This document shows, one piece after another, positions 21,845 to 32,596 of a stretch of 64,000 nt of DNA. Source of the DNA: Vibrio sp. YMD68. GTDB taxonomy: Bacteria; Pseudomonadota; Gammaproteobacteria; Enterobacterales; Vibrionaceae. Under the pieces are notes generated by a model that saw only the letters and a list, made by a program, of their open reading frames with translations, made no database searches and was not told the DNA's origin. The stretch spans positions 434,001 through 498,000 of the forward strand of contig NZ_CP124614.1 of assembly GCF_029958905.1 (NCBI RefSeq), given 5' to 3'. The stretch's first letter is position 1. Every line of letters starts with the position of its first letter. A program made the translations under genes and the position numbers.

Positions 21845-24685
21845 ATGTCGTTGCCCCCTTCACTTATTTCAATTTCAGATTCTGTATTTGAAACACTAAT
21901 GACCAATAAAGGCTTTGAGCTATGGCCCAAAGATCGACTTGATGAACTGAGAATAATGGCGGGATTGAGCCAGTTTATTGCCGATGCTCTGCCAAGAGAT
22001 GAAGGGTTAATTCAAGCCCTGCCACACATGCTCGAAGAGACTTCGCGATACGCTAATTATCGTGAAAACCTGAGGCAACGATTATCGCAGTGCAGCGATG
22101 AGGCGGCTGGGCATCGAGTACTTAGGCAATTTAGAAACCGTGAAATGACGTACATTGCTTGGCGGGATTTTTTGGCTTCTTGGCCACTTGAAGAGAGCCT
22201 ACAGCATCTGTCTGAGCTAGCGGAAGCGATGATCTTTGAAACTTATCAATGGCAATATCAGGTTTGTTGCAATGAATGGGGAACACCTTGCAATAGCGAA
22301 GGGGTTGCACAACCAATGCTGATCATCGGTATGGGGAAACTTGGCGGTGGAGAGCTTAACTTTTCCTCCGATATTGATTTGATATTCACCTATCCAGAAA
22401 ACGGAGAAACCCAAGGGGCTAGGCGTAGCATTGCTAATGCTCAATTCTTTACTCGTTTGGGGCAAAGAATTATCAAAGCGCTTGATCAACACACCTTCGA
22501 TGGTTTTTGCTACCGGGTTGATATGCGGCTCCGTCCTTTTGGAGAAAGTGGTCCATTGGTCATGAGTTACGCGGCACTTGAAGATTATTATCAAGAGCAA
22601 GGGCGAGATTGGGAACGTTATGCAATGATCAAAGCCAGGGTCATGGGCAGTGAAATGTACCCCGAATACCAAGAATTAAGACAGATGTTACGTCCATTCG
22701 TGTTTCGTCGTTACATCGATTTCAGTGCGATTCAGTCATTGCGCAGAATGAAATCGATGATCAGCAGCGAAGTGAGGCGCCGTGGACTGACAAACAACAT
22801 TAAGCTTGGCGCGGGTGGTATCAGGGAGGTCGAGTTTATCGCTCAAGTCTTCCAGCTTATTCGTGGTGGACGAGAGCCTAGTTTACGCGGTCGAGGTTTG
22901 TTAGAAACACTGCAAGCCATTAAAGAACTCGCGCTGCTTGAAGAAAAAGAGGTGAATGGACTATCGGACGCTTACTCATTCTTGCGTCGAACAGAGAACT
23001 TGCTTCAAGCGATGGGAGATAAGCAAACTCAAACTTTGCCCGATTCGGATATTGAACAGTTAAAGCTAGCGACGGCAATGGGCTTTGCTAGTTACCCGTT
23101 GTTAACGAAAGAGATTTCGTTGCACATGGCGAATGTGCATGAGGTCTTTGAAAATCTCATTGGCCAAGACGAAGAGCAATGCGATGTGATAGCTGGGCAT
23201 TTTCATGAACTTTGGGATATGGCCGCTGAACAAGATGTAGTGGAAAGCATTTTGCAAAGTGATTTAGCCCAACAAGAGGCCGAAACCCTCGCCAAAACGA
23301 TTTATCAGTACAAAAAAGACTTGGCGAAGAAAACGCTCGGACCAAGAGGCAGGGAGGTATTAAATCGATTAATGCCGAAAGTGTTTGCTAGTGTTTTTTC
23401 TCATAAAGATGCCCGATTTGGCCTTTCTAGAGTGCTGCATTTGTTGCACAAAATTGTTACTCGAACAACGTATTTAGAATTACTCGATGAGCACCCTGCG
23501 GCTCTGACGCAACTGGTTCGCTTGTGTACAGCAAGCCCTATGATTTCAGAGCAACTTGGGCGCTACCCAATCTTACTTGATGAGTTGATAGATCCACAGC
23601 AGTTGTACAACCCTGTGGAATTAGATTCATACAAAACCGAATTAAGAGATTACTTAGCCCGTATCCCAGAAGATGATATGGAGCAGCAAATGGAAGCGTT
23701 GCGCCAATTTAAACAAATTTGTATTTTGCGTATCGCAGCGGGGGATATCGCCGGCGTCTTACCCGTCACTGAAGTCAGTGACCATTTAACGTATTTGGCT
23801 GAAGCTATCGTGGCGGCTGTGATCAATCAAGCATGGCAGCAAATGGTGGAGAAATTTGGCGCTCCAACTCACGTCCAAGACCGTGACGGAAAAGGTTTTG
23901 CGGTCATAGGTTATGGAAAAGTGGGGGGATGGGAGCTTGGCTACAATTCGGATCTTGATATTGTTTTCATGCATGACTGCCCAGTAAACGTGTATACCGA
24001 CGGCAAGAAGGAAATCGATGGAAGGCAGTTCTATCTTCGCCTGGCTCAACGAATCATCCACATTTTTTCTACCAGAACGGCATCTGGCATTTTATATGAA
24101 GCGGATACTCGACTGCGCCCATCTGGGGTTTCTGGCCTTTTGGTTAGTCCAACAGAAGCATTTGACGAATATCAGCACAACGACGCCTGGACCTGGGAGC
24201 ATCAAGCTCTTGTGCGTGCAAGGATGATCTATGGGGATGCGCCTCTTCATCAAGCGTTTGCAAAAACCCGACAAGATATTTTGTGTTTACCTCGTGAGAA
24301 AGAGACTCTGAAGAGAGAGGTCGCGGACATGCGTGTGAAAATGCGCGATCATCTTGGAGGTAAAAAAACGGGGCGATTTATGCTTAAGCAAGATCCTGGT
24401 GGAATCACGGATGTTGAATTTTTAGCACAATACCTGGTTCTTAATTACAGCCATGAAAAACCCAAGCTTTCTCGTTGGTCGGACAATATTCGTTTGTTTG
24501 AATCCATGATCGCTCAAGGTGTAATGGACGAGTCACAAGCGATGGGGTTAATCAATGCATATACCGAAATGCGCGATCAAATTCATCACCGTAATCTACT
24601 GAACTTGGAGGCGGATGTGGCTGAAGATAAGTTTACTCAAGAGCGTGAAGTGGTCATTCAAGCCTGGAAACAGTGGCTCGAATAA
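21845..24685 (+). CDS. glnE: Bifunctional glutamine synthetase adenylyltransferase/adenylyl-removing enzyme
   Basis: Controls glutamine synthetase by adding and removing AMP, under PII (GlnB) control. The 946 residues equal the E. coli length. Two nucleotidyltransferase domains are visible: the N-terminal de-adenylylase with [20 protein letters not shown] and the C-terminal adenylylase with [20 protein letters not shown]. Each is followed by its helical domain (for example [14 protein letters not shown] and [15 protein letters not shown]). I chose ATG at 21845, preceded by AAGGAAG at about 8 nt; the in-frame ATG at 21800 would add an unlike leader. hldE follows after 103 nt. Confidence 0.96.
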   Translation: MSLPPSLISISDSVFETLMTNKGFELWPKDRLDELRIMAGLSQFIADALPRDEGLIQALPHMLEETSRYANYRENLRQRLSQCSDEAAGHRVLRQFRNREMTYIAWRDFLASWPLEESLQHLSELAEAMIFETYQWQYQVCCNEWGTPCNSEGVAQPMLIIGMGKLGGGELNFSSDIDLIFTYPENGETQGARRSIANAQFFTRLGQRIIKALDQHTFDGFCYRVDMRLRPFGESGPLVMSYAALEDYYQEQGRDWERYAMIKARVMGSEMYPEYQELRQMLRPFVFRRYIDFSAIQSLRRMKSMISSEVRRRGLTNNIKLGAGGIREVEFIAQVFQLIRGGREPSLRGRGLLETLQAIKELALLEEKEVNGLSDAYSFLRRTENLLQAMGDKQTQTLPDSDIEQLKLATAMGFASYPLLTKEISLHMANVHEVFENLIGQDEEQCDVIAGHFHELWDMAAEQDVVESILQSDLAQQEAETLAKTIYQYKKDLAKKTLGPRGREVLNRLMPKVFASVFSHKDARFGLSRVLHLLHKIVTRTTYLELLDEHPAALTQLVRLCTASPMISEQLGRYPILLDELIDPQQLYNPVELDSYKTELRDYLARIPEDDMEQQMEALRQFKQICILRIAAGDIAGVLPVTEVSDHLTYLAEAIVAAVINQAWQQMVEKFGAPTHVQDRDGKGFAVIGYGKVGGWELGYNSDLDIVFMHDCPVNVYTDGKKEIDGRQFYLRLAQRIIHIFSTRTASGILYEADTRLRPSGVSGLLVSPTEAFDEYQHNDAWTWEHQALVRARMIYGDAPLHQAFAKTRQDILCLPREKETLKREVADMRVKMRDHLGGKKTGRFMLKQDPGGITDVEFLAQYLVLNYSHEKPKLSRWSDNIRLFESMIAQGVMDESQAMGLINAYTEMRDQIHHRNLLNLEADVAEDKFTQEREVVIQAWKQWLE

Positions 24686-24719
24686 AAATGGGTATGGCAT
24701 TGAGAGTCGGTACAAATAT

Positions 24720-24764
24720 GAGCCGAGAGTTTAGTGATAAAAAACCTTGTGTTAAACTCGGCTC
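24720..24764 (+). repeat. Imperfect inverted repeat upstream of hldE
   Basis: The arms GAGCCGAGAGTTTA (24720-24733) and TAAACTCGGCTC (24753-24764) pair over 12 bp with a two-base bulge and a 19-nt loop. No T run follows, so a terminator is unlikely. It lies 25 nt before the hldE start and could be an operator or a leader structure. Confidence 0.45.
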
Positions 24765-24788
24765 AGTTACGAATTTTGGAGATCCACA

Positions 24789-26219
24789 ATGAAACCAATC
24801 CTACCTGATTACAACGATTCAGGCGTTCTTATCATCGGCGATGTGATGCTTGATCGTTACTGGTATGGTCCAACCGGGCGCATTTCACCAGAAGCGCCTG
24901 TTCCTGTGGTGAAAGTCGAGAACAATGAAGAGCGTCCTGGTGGCGCGGCTAACGTAGCAATGAATATTGCTTCATTGGGCGGTCATGCTCACATTATTGG
25001 CTTAACCGGTAAAGATGAACCCGCTCAAGTATTAAAAAACACTTTACGCTCACTGAAAGTAAAATGTGATTTTGTGGAGCTTGAAGAGTACCCAACCATT
25101 ACTAAATTACGGGTAATGAGCCGTGGTCAGCAATTAATTCGCCTAGATTTCGAAGATAAATTTGAAAACACAGATCCCGACTTAGTGTTGAAACGCATGG
25201 AGCAAGCGTTACCCAATGTACGCTCTGTGATCCTGTCAGATTACGCTAAAGGTGCGTTGGAACACGTTCAGGCCTTTATTCAAAAAGCGCGCGCTGCCAA
25301 TGTTCCAGTTTTTATTGACCCGAAAGGGGCGGATTTTGAACGTTACCGTGGTGCAACACTGCTGACGCCTAACATGGCTGAATTTGAGCTGGTTGCCGGT
25401 CGTGTGAAGTCGGAAGAAGAGCTTGTCGAAAAAGGCCTTGCGCTGATCGAAGAGTTTGATTTTGAGGCGTTACTCGTTACTCGAAGTGAGCATGGAATGA
25501 CGCTGCTGCGCAAAGGTCAAGACCCATTTCATTTGCCAACGCTAGCCAAAGAAGTGTATGACGTTACTGGCGCAGGCGATACGGTTATCTCTGTCCTAGC
25601 GGCTTCAGTTGCAGCAGGTAAGCCTTTAGATGAAGCTTGTGCGTTGGCTAATGCTGCCGCTGGTGTCGTCGTTGGGAAATTAGGGACATCGACACTTTCT
25701 ATTATTGAGTTGGCGGAAGCCATTCATGGTAGTCAAGATACGGATTATGGGGTGATCACTGAGGCTGCGCTGATAGAAGCGGTAAAACGTGCGAGAGCGA
25801 AAGGTGAAAAAGTGGTCATGACTAACGGCTGTTTCGATATCTTGCATGCGGGGCATGTTTCTTACATGAACCACGCTGCGGAATTAGGTGATCGTTTGAT
25901 TGTTGCGGTCAATACGGATGAATCTGTTAAACGCCTAAAAGGCCCTAGCCGACCAGTGAATCCAACTGATCGCCGTATGGCGGTGCTAGCTGGACTAGGT
26001 GCGGTTGATTGGGTTGTTCCATTCAGCGAAGATACGCCTCAGCGGTTAATCTCGGAAGTCTTGCCAAGTTTATTGGTAAAGGGTGGTGATTATAAACCGG
26101 AAGATATTGCTGGTGGTGCAGAAGTCATTGCGGCGGGTGGAGAGGTCAAAGTGCTGAATTTCGAAGATGGCTGCTCAACCACCGAGATCATTGATGCGAT
26201 TAAAGGTGGGCGTGGCTAA
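24789..26219 (+). CDS. hldE: Bifunctional heptose-7-phosphate kinase / heptose-1-phosphate adenylyltransferase
   Basis: Makes ADP-D-glycero-manno-heptose for the LPS inner core. The 476 residues are a fusion of a PfkB-type kinase (about 1-320), with [15 protein letters not shown] and the C-terminal signature [11 protein letters not shown], and a nucleotidyltransferase (about 340-476) with [16 protein letters not shown]. The start ATG has GGAG about 7 nt upstream. E. coli also has glnE immediately before hldE, which supports the assignment. A strong terminator follows. Confidence 0.96.
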   Translation: MKPILPDYNDSGVLIIGDVMLDRYWYGPTGRISPEAPVPVVKVENNEERPGGAANVAMNIASLGGHAHIIGLTGKDEPAQVLKNTLRSLKVKCDFVELEEYPTITKLRVMSRGQQLIRLDFEDKFENTDPDLVLKRMEQALPNVRSVILSDYAKGALEHVQAFIQKARAANVPVFIDPKGADFERYRGATLLTPNMAEFELVAGRVKSEEELVEKGLALIEEFDFEALLVTRSEHGMTLLRKGQDPFHLPTLAKEVYDVTGAGDTVISVLAASVAAGKPLDEACALANAAAGVVVGKLGTSTLSIIELAEAIHGSQDTDYGVITEAALIEAVKRARAKGEKVVMTNGCFDILHAGHVSYMNHAAELGDRLIVAVNTDESVKRLKGPSRPVNPTDRRMAVLAGLGAVDWVVPFSEDTPQRLISEVLPSLLVKGGDYKPEDIAGGAEVIAAGGEVKVLNFEDGCSTTEIIDAIKGGRG

Positions 26220-26262
26220 TCGAATCTGCTGTACTTTTGATGGTTAAGCTTTTTCATCCAAT

Positions 26263-26292
26263 AAAAAACCGCTGATAAACAGCGGTTTTTTT
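26263..26292. terminator. Terminator between hldE and tolC
   Basis: A 12-bp perfect stem AAAAAACCGCTG / CAGCGGTTTTTT with an ATAAA loop. It can serve both converging genes. Confidence 0.9.
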
Positions 26293-26324
26293 GATCTTAT
26301 AAGAAACCTTGAACTAAGAAAAAA

Positions 26325-27635
26325 CTAGGTTGAAGGTTTTAGCCCTGCATTGACGTCCATGACATCTTGTTCACTTAGCGTACCAACCGCTTGGCGCAGT
26401 TGAAGAACGCTGATGATGTAGTTGTAACGAGCGTTTGATAAGTTTCTGTTCGCATCGTAGAGACGACGTGTTGAGTCGAGAACATCTACAATTGTACGTG
26501 TACCCACATCAAAACCCGCTTCTGTTGCTTCTAGTGCTGAGCTTGCCGATACTACCGTTTGCTCATACGCTCGAAGGGCACCGATTGAAGCACTGATGTT
26601 GTTGTTAAATGCGCGAACATTTTTGACAACGCTACGGTACGTCGCTTCTAAATCTTGACTTGCTGCGACATAAGCAAATTCTGCTTGCTTAGTTTGAGAG
26701 GTAACATTACCACCCGTGTACAAGGGTACCGAAAGGTTTACACCAAGGTTGAAGTCATTATTACTGCTATAAGGCGGAGCGTAATCATCGCTAGAGTCGT
26801 TAGCGTAATTGTAGCCACCATCTAAAGTAATTGAAGGCAAGTGGCCAGAACTGGCTAGAGAAATATTATCTCTTGCTACGTCTTGTGAGATGCGCGCGGT
26901 CAATAAGCTTAGGTTCTTCTGCTCGGCTTCTTCAACCAACGCTTTCACCGGTGTTTCGGTTTTGCTTGCTGAAAAACGCTCAGTATCAAGAACGTTAAGA
27001 TTTGAGTGCTCTCTACCTGTGATCTCTCGTAGGTTTTCATAGCTATTAATGAGCTCATTTTCTGCTAGAACTTCGTCAGCAAGAACGCCATCGTATTGAG
27101 CTTGAGCATCATGCACATCGGTAATGGCTGATAGGCCCACTTCAAAACGCTGCTTAGTCTGCTCTAATTGACGACCAACGGCGGCTTTTTCAGCACGAAC
27201 AAATTCAAGATTGTCTTGAGCACGCAGTACTTCGAAATAAGCGCTAGAAACACGAAGAATCAGACCTTGCTGCTCGGCTGCGTATGCAGAATCTGCACGG
27301 CGGGCTGTCTTTTCGGCGGTATCTAGAGTCACCCAGCTTGAACGATTGTAAAGTGATTGAGAAAAATTCACACCCGCGCTCAGTTTGTCACTTTCTCTAC
27401 CATCTTGATTACTACGGTTAATGTTATAACCAGCCGTTAAGTTGATTTGAGGAAGCAAACTACTGCGGCTAGATGTCACCGCTTCAAAAGCGGCATCACG
27501 TTGTGCAGCGGCGCCTAAAAGTTGAGGGTCATTTTCTTTTGCGTGATTGTAAATGTCAGCAAAGGTATCAGCGAATGCAGAGGTACTCATGGCGCCAAGT
27601 GCCGCACTGATGAATACAGGTAGCAGTTTTTTCAT
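26325..27635 (-). CDS. tolC: Outer membrane efflux/secretion channel TolC
   Basis: Trimeric outer-membrane channel for drug efflux pumps and type I secretion. The 436 residues begin with a signal peptide (cleaved near AFADTFADIYNHA) and carry the two OEP repeats. Each has the helical barrel patterns seen as LLPQINLTAGYN and LPSITLDGGYNYAN, with the equatorial region between. The C-terminal part reads VGTRTIVDVLDSTRRLYDA. I chose ATG at 27635 because AGGA is 9 nt upstream; the ATG at 27644 abuts the AGGA. It is divergent from nudF with a 235-bp AT-rich intergenic region. The same pairing occurs in E. coli. Confidence 0.95.
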   Translation of the reverse strand: MKKLLPVFISAALGAMSTSAFADTFADIYNHAKENDPQLLGAAAQRDAAFEAVTSSRSSLLPQINLTAGYNINRSNQDGRESDKLSAGVNFSQSLYNRSSWVTLDTAEKTARRADSAYAAEQQGLILRVSSAYFEVLRAQDNLEFVRAEKAAVGRQLEQTKQRFEVGLSAITDVHDAQAQYDGVLADEVLAENELINSYENLREITGREHSNLNVLDTERFSASKTETPVKALVEEAEQKNLSLLTARISQDVARDNISLASSGHLPSITLDGGYNYANDSSDDYAPPYSSNNDFNLGVNLSVPLYTGGNVTSQTKQAEFAYVAASQDLEATYRSVVKNVRAFNNNISASIGALRAYEQTVVSASSALEATEAGFDVGTRTIVDVLDSTRRLYDANRNLSNARYNYIISVLQLRQAVGTLSEQDVMDVNAGLKPST

Positions 27636-27870
27636 TGTGTTCATTCCTGCCTAGAATATAAAGAGGGTATCTAAAGCAAAGTCTACCTTAAAGTGATGGT
27701 AATTTACTCGAATTTTTGCATATTTTTACAGATTGCTGACAGGTGGCTCAATATTGATAATCTTAGCTAAAATAAATTTATAAATATCATACGAATATTT
27801 GATAACTATCCTTGGTGCTTAGAGACAACTCTGGGTAAAATGATGACGACGACAATATAGAGGTGCTTAG

Positions 27871-28503
27871 ATGCAAGACTCAAACAGGTCATTGACTCGC
27901 TTTACTCCTAATGATGTAAAGCTGTTATCAAAAAAAACGGTTTTTAGTGGTTTTTTCAAAATGATTAAATACCAGTTTAGTCATCGACTTTTCGATGGTG
28001 GGTGGAGTGAACCCATCGAACGAGAGATGTTTGAGCGTGGGCACGCCGTCGCTGTGTTACCTTATGATCCCACGACCGATCAAGTTGTCATCGTCGAGCA
28101 AATTCGTGTCGGTGCGCTTGAGCATCGTTCTCCTTGGCAATTAGAAATAGTCGCGGGGATTATTGATGAGGGTGAAACGGCCGAAGATGTTGCTCGCCGA
28201 GAGATGCTTGAAGAAGCGGGTGTTGCAGTGGGGCAATTAGAAAAAATTACCGCATTTTATCCATCCTCGGGTGGTTGCTCTGAAAAATTAGACGTTTTTG
28301 TTGGCGAAGTCGATGCATCAAAAGCGTTTGGTACGCATGGCCTTGAACATGAAGGTGAAGATATTCGCGTGCATGTGATGTCTCGAGAAAAAGCGTATCA
28401 AGGCGTACAGTCTGGAATGTTTGAAAATGGTGCATCTATTATTGCTCTTCAATGGCTGGAGCTTAATCACCGAGATATTGTCTCCAAGTGGCGATCGAAA
28501 TGA
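27871..28503 (+). CDS. nudF: ADP-ribose pyrophosphatase (Nudix hydrolase)
   Basis: Hydrolyses ADP-ribose to AMP and ribose 5-phosphate. The 210 residues carry a full Nudix box: G-x5-E-x7-REUxEExGU, visible as GIIDEGETAEDVARREM followed by LEEAGV. The proline and loop around YPSSGGCSEKLDVF are typical of ADP-ribose hydrolases. It leads a compact set nudF-yqiB-cpdA-yqiA-parE, the same order as E. coli. Its stop overlaps the yqiB start (ATGA). Confidence 0.95.
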   Translation: MQDSNRSLTRFTPNDVKLLSKKTVFSGFFKMIKYQFSHRLFDGGWSEPIEREMFERGHAVAVLPYDPTTDQVVIVEQIRVGALEHRSPWQLEIVAGIIDEGETAEDVARREMLEEAGVAVGQLEKITAFYPSSGGCSEKLDVFVGEVDASKAFGTHGLEHEGEDIRVHVMSREKAYQGVQSGMFENGASIIALQWLELNHRDIVSKWRSK

Positions 28504-28934
28504 TCAATAAAACGTATCATGTGGATCTCGCAGAGTTGATGCGTGTGTATGAGACTAACTATGCGAAACTCAATGCGTTGTTGCCAATTAACGCAAAGGT
28601 TGGTGATATTCGTTGTTATAAAGCCGCAGCAATGACGTATCAATTGCAAGTGTGTGAGGTCACAAAGTACACAACTTTAGTGGATGTTTGTCAGAGTGAT
28701 GACGTTCCAATATTTCCATTACCTAAAATGTCTGTCAGGCTATATCACGATGCCCGAGTAGCAGAAGTCTTTTCTAGTGAGCATTTTGGGCGAGTAAAGC
28801 CACGTTATGATTATCCAAACACTAGAATGATGCAGAAAGATGAGAAAGCACAAATCAATCGTTTTTTAGGAGATTGGCTGACATTTTGCTTGAAACAAGG
28901 CATTAGCCAAGATCCCATTAATATTAATCATTAG
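28500..28934 (+). CDS. yqiB: DUF1249 family protein YqiB
   Basis: Conserved small protein of unknown function (144 residues). It is identified by family features: the N-terminus MINKTYHVDLAELMRVYE, the middle YHDARVAEV and the tail with MMQKDEKAQINRFLGDWL. No membrane segment or known catalytic motif is seen. I chose ATG at 28500, which overlaps the nudF stop as ATGA; a GTG at 28488 is an alternative. Its constant position between nudF and cpdA suggests a housekeeping role, which remains undefined. Confidence 0.88.
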   Translation: MINKTYHVDLAELMRVYETNYAKLNALLPINAKVGDIRCYKAAAMTYQLQVCEVTKYTTLVDVCQSDDVPIFPLPKMSVRLYHDARVAEVFSSEHFGRVKPRYDYPNTRMMQKDEKAQINRFLGDWLTFCLKQGISQDPININH

Positions 28935-28959
28935 TCATGTAAATTTTCAGGTTTTGATT

Positions 28960-29781
28960 TTGAAATTGTCCCCAAGTCCAGCAGAAGTTTCACCGATTAA
29001 GCTGCTACAAATTACCGATACCCATTTGTTTGCGCCTGCGGACGGTGACCTTCTGAGCGTAAATACCTTAGACAGTTTTCAGGCTGTGGTCTCTATGATT
29101 CAAGATTCTGGTGTTGAATTTGATTCTATTTTGGCGACGGGTGATATTTCTCAGGATCATAGTGTCGAGTCTTACCAGCGTTTTGCCGAGGGGATTGCGC
29201 CACTCAAACAGCCTTGTTATTGGTTGCCTGGTAATCATGATTATCAGCCGAATATGGGCGCTGTATTTCCTTCTTCTCAAATTCAACACATAGAACACTT
29301 ATACGTAGGTGATCATTGGCAAGTGATCATGCTTGATTCTCAAGTCGTTGGAATGCCTCATGGGCGCTTGAGTGATCGACAACTGGATTTATTGGATGAA
29401 AAACTGAGTGCTAACCCTAATCGACACACTTTAGTATTGTTGCATCATCATCCGATTCTAGTGGGCAGTGCTTGGCTAGATCAACATACGTTGAAAGACA
29501 GTGAATTGCTCTGGCAGGTACTTGATAAGCACAGTAATGTTAAAGCCATTTTGTGTGGTCATGTTCATCAGGATATGGATCGAGAGTTCAACGGCGTACG
29601 CGTTATGGCGACACCATCAACGTGCATTCAGTTTAAACCTAACTCCGATGAATTTGCTCTAGATAAGCGAGCCCCCGGGTGGAGGGAGCTTGACCTGTAC
29701 GATGATGGGCAATTAGTGACCCAAGTGAAGCGTTTGCCTAATGATCGATTCTTTCCCGATTTCACTGCTGGCGGTTATTAA
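28960..29781 (+). CDS. cpdA: 3',5'-cyclic AMP phosphodiesterase CpdA
   Basis: Calcineurin-like metallophosphoesterase that degrades cAMP. About 273 residues with the full motif set: QITDTHLF, ATGDISQDHS, LPGNHD, LVLLHHHP and CGHVHQD. No ATG lies near the conserved N-terminus. TTG codons at 28954 and 28960 are the candidate starts; I use 28960 since an AGG at 28949-28951 then has an 8-nt spacing. The gene ends in a 1-nt overlap with yqiA (TAATG). A poor start codon may keep its expression low. Confidence 0.93.
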   Translation: MKLSPSPAEVSPIKLLQITDTHLFAPADGDLLSVNTLDSFQAVVSMIQDSGVEFDSILATGDISQDHSVESYQRFAEGIAPLKQPCYWLPGNHDYQPNMGAVFPSSQIQHIEHLYVGDHWQVIMLDSQVVGMPHGRLSDRQLDLLDEKLSANPNRHTLVLLHHHPILVGSAWLDQHTLKDSELLWQVLDKHSNVKAILCGHVHQDMDREFNGVRVMATPSTCIQFKPNSDEFALDKRAPGWRELDLYDDGQLVTQVKRLPNDRFFPDFTAGGY

Positions 29782-30374
29782 TGATGCCTTCATCTAAAAG
29801 ACCATTGTTACTGTATATCCACGGTTTCAACAGTTCACCTCAGTCGCATAAAGCCAGGGTGATGAAGGAATATTGCGCGGCTAACCGGCCGGATATTACG
29901 CTTGTTACTCCGCAGCTTCCTTGCTTTCCCGATGAAGCCGCCAATTGCTTATTAACTTTAATTGAAAAGTACCAGGCCGATTATGACATTGGGCTAGTGG
30001 GGAGTTCTCTTGGAGGCTATTTATCCACTTGGTTGAATGACAAATTTGGTTTTAAAGCAGTATTAATTAACCCCGCGGTTAAGCCTTACGAACTGCTGGT
30101 GGATTACTTAGGTGAGCAGACTAACCCTTATACTCATGTGCAGTATGTTTTGGAGCCGATTCATATACAGCAGCTAAAAACGTTAGATGTGGCTTCTATC
30201 GCGAATCCTAAGGATTTTTGGCTGCTGCAACAAACTGGGGATGAAGTTCTCGATTATCGTCAGGCTGTTGATCGGTTTGCTTTCTCGAAACAAACGGTTG
30301 AGCAAGGTGGTGATCATAGCTTTGTTGATTTTGAACGATACCCAGCTCAAATTATTGAATTTCTCGCTTTATAG
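29781..30374 (+). CDS. yqiA: YqiA-family esterase (alpha/beta hydrolase)
   Basis: Predicted small esterase, 197 residues. It shows the oxyanion region YIHGFNSSPQSHK and the nucleophile elbow GSSLGG, with an acid and the terminal GGDHSF carrying the catalytic His. The E. coli homologue hydrolyses short acyl esters such as palmitoyl-CoA and p-nitrophenyl esters. The start ATG overlaps the cpdA stop by one base; a second ATG follows at once at 29784. parE follows after 338 bp, so coupling to it is looser than in E. coli. Confidence 0.9.
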   Translation: MMPSSKRPLLLYIHGFNSSPQSHKARVMKEYCAANRPDITLVTPQLPCFPDEAANCLLTLIEKYQADYDIGLVGSSLGGYLSTWLNDKFGFKAVLINPAVKPYELLVDYLGEQTNPYTHVQYVLEPIHIQQLKTLDVASIANPKDFWLLQQTGDEVLDYRQAVDRFAFSKQTVEQGGDHSFVDFERYPAQIIEFLAL

Positions 30375-30712
30375 AATGCTCAACAATCTTTTTCGCCTCT
30401 TTTTTGAGCAGAAGAGATGAGTTGTGATTTAGAAAGCCATTAATTTACGTTTTCTTTCTTCCACTGAGGGAGGAGTCATAATTTTACCTGTTACTTACCT
30501 ATCTCTCTTGACATAAGAGGGCCACTTCCAGACTATGTTCTACCTATACTTTTGTTGTTGTGAACGCTGATTGTTTCAGCGATTTTGTCACTTTTTACGC
30601 AAAACGCTCATATGTGCTTCTGATGGCATTTGAACTCGCGAGCCGTGTTAAAGGTCTCTTTACACCAATAGCAATGTAATAACTTAATTATCTACTAAGT
30701 ATATTCCGTATT
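30375..30712 (+). other. 338-bp intergenic region upstream of parE
   Basis: No gene is visible. There is a perfect -35 hexamer TTGACA (30508-30513), but no good -10 at 16-18 bp; a TATACT at 30545-30550 lies too far for it. A short inverted pair (GCTCAA near 30379 and TTGAGC near 30414) has a large loop and no T run. The region probably holds the parE promoter, not pinned down. Confidence 0.4.
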
Positions 30713-32593
30713 ATGACTGAACAATATAATGCTGGAGCCATTGAAGTTCTCAATGGCTTAGAGCCAGTACGTCGCCGACCAGGGATGTATACGGATACAG
30801 CGAGACCCAACCATTTGGGTCAAGAAGTTATCGACAACAGTGTCGATGAAGCGCTAGCCGGACATGCCTCAAAGGTACAAGTAATTCTTCATGCTGATCA
30901 ATCTTTGGAAGTCATTGATGATGGTCGAGGCATGCCTGTCGATATTCACCCAGAAGAAAAAATCTCGGGGGTTGAACTTATCTTCTGTAAGCTCCACGCC
31001 GGTGGTAAATTCTCCAACAAAAACTATCAGTTCTCTGGTGGTTTACACGGTGTGGGTATTTCGGTTGTTAACGCTCTATCAAAACGCGTTCAAGTTACTG
31101 TACGCCGTGACGGTCAAGTCTATGAAATGGCGTTTGAGCACGGCAATAAAGTGGAAGAGCTGACCGTCACGGGGACTTGTGGTCGTCGTAACAAAGGCAC
31201 CAGTGTCCATTTTTGGCCAGATACCAGCTATTTTGACTCAGGCAACTTCTCTGTTACTCGCCTTATCAATAACCTGCGAGCAAAAGCCGTTCTTTGCCCT
31301 GGCCTAGAGATCACCTTCAGTGACAAAGTCAATGGTAATGAGCACAAGTGGTTCTATGAAGATGGCTTAAAAGACTACCTGGCTGAAGGCGTGAAGGGAT
31401 ACACCGTTATTCCTGAAGTCCCTTTTACTGGTGAGTTCTCAGCGGAAACGGAAGCGGCTAACTGGGCCATTATTTGGCAACCAGAAGGCGGTGATATGAT
31501 CACCGAAAGCTACGTCAACTTGATTCCGACTGCGCAAGGCGGTACGCACGTTAATGGTCTGCGTCAGGGCTTGCTGGACGCAATGCGTGAGTTCTGTGAG
31601 TTCCGGAATTTACTGCCTCGTGGCGTGAAGTTAACCGGTGACGATGTTTTTGAACGTTGCTCGTATGTTTTGTCCGTTAAAATCCAAGATCCGCAATTTG
31701 CAGGTCAAACCAAAGAGCGTCTGTCTTCTCGTCAAACCGCGGCGTTTGTCTCTGGGGTTGTAAAAGACGCCTTTAGTCTGTGGCTCAATGAAAAGCCGCA
31801 ACTAGCAGAGCAGCTTGCTGAAGTTTGTATTGCAAACGCGCATCGCCGTATGCGTGCCAGCAAGAAAGTCGTGCGTAAAAAAGTCGCTTCAGGTCCTGCC
31901 TTACCAGGAAAACTGACCGATTGTTCAGCGCAGGATTTAAGTCGTACGGAAATCTTCTTCGTGGAAGGAGACTCTGCGGGAGGCTCAGCTAAACAAGCGC
32001 GAGATCGTGAATTCCAAGCGGTCATGCCACTGCGCGGTAAGATCCTGAACACATGGGAAGTTTCAGCCGATCAGGTGTTGGCTTCGCAAGAAGTACACGA
32101 CATCTCAGTCGCTTTGGGTATCGACCCAGACAGCGACGATCTTCAAAGCCTACGTTACGGAAAAGTGTGTATTCTTGCCGATGCGGACTCGGATGGTTTG
32201 CATATCGCCACGCTTTTATGTGCGCTCTTTACTCGTCACTTCCGAGCCTTGGTTGAAGCGGGGCACATTTATGTCGCGATGCCGCCACTCTTCCGGATTG
32301 ATTGCGGAAAAGAAGTGTTTTACGCCTTGGATGAAGATGAAAAAGAAGGGGTGCTGGAACGTTTAAGTAAGAAAAAAGCCAAAATTAACGTACAGCGATT
32401 CAAAGGACTGGGTGAAATGAACCCACTTCAGCTGCGTGAAACAACCATGGATCCAAACACTCGACGTTTGGTTCAGCTCACTATTGATGATAATGAAGCG
32501 ACCATGGAAATGATGGATATGTTGCTAGGTAAGAAGCGCGCTGACGATCGCCGCTCATGGTTACAAGCTAACGGCGATATGGCAGAGGTTTAA
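30713..32593 (+). CDS. parE: DNA topoisomerase IV subunit B
   Basis: ATPase subunit of topoisomerase IV, which separates linked daughter chromosomes. The 626 residues have the GHKL ATPase motifs (QEVIDNSVDEAL, VIDDGRGMP, GGLHGVGISVVNAL). The TOPRIM domain follows with EGDSAGGSAKQARDR and the metal ligands DADSDG, then the C-terminal RFKGLGEMNPLQL. It is 3 nt upstream of parC. The ribosome site before ATG 30713 is weak. Confidence 0.97.
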   Translation: MTEQYNAGAIEVLNGLEPVRRRPGMYTDTARPNHLGQEVIDNSVDEALAGHASKVQVILHADQSLEVIDDGRGMPVDIHPEEKISGVELIFCKLHAGGKFSNKNYQFSGGLHGVGISVVNALSKRVQVTVRRDGQVYEMAFEHGNKVEELTVTGTCGRRNKGTSVHFWPDTSYFDSGNFSVTRLINNLRAKAVLCPGLEITFSDKVNGNEHKWFYEDGLKDYLAEGVKGYTVIPEVPFTGEFSAETEAANWAIIWQPEGGDMITESYVNLIPTAQGGTHVNGLRQGLLDAMREFCEFRNLLPRGVKLTGDDVFERCSYVLSVKIQDPQFAGQTKERLSSRQTAAFVSGVVKDAFSLWLNEKPQLAEQLAEVCIANAHRRMRASKKVVRKKVASGPALPGKLTDCSAQDLSRTEIFFVEGDSAGGSAKQARDREFQAVMPLRGKILNTWEVSADQVLASQEVHDISVALGIDPDSDDLQSLRYGKVCILADADSDGLHIATLLCALFTRHFRALVEAGHIYVAMPPLFRIDCGKEVFYALDEDEKEGVLERLSKKKAKINVQRFKGLGEMNPLQLRETTMDPNTRRLVQLTIDDNEATMEMMDMLLGKKRADDRRSWLQANGDMAEV

Positions 32594-32596
32594 TCA

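Noticed and set aside
22217..22672. Open frame of 151 codons antisense to glnE
   Set aside because: It lies wholly within the conserved first nucleotidyltransferase domain of glnE and has no supporting signals.
30508..30550. Strong parE promoter from TTGACA at 30508
   Set aside because: No acceptable -10 stands 16-18 bp away. Kept only as part of the intergenic description.
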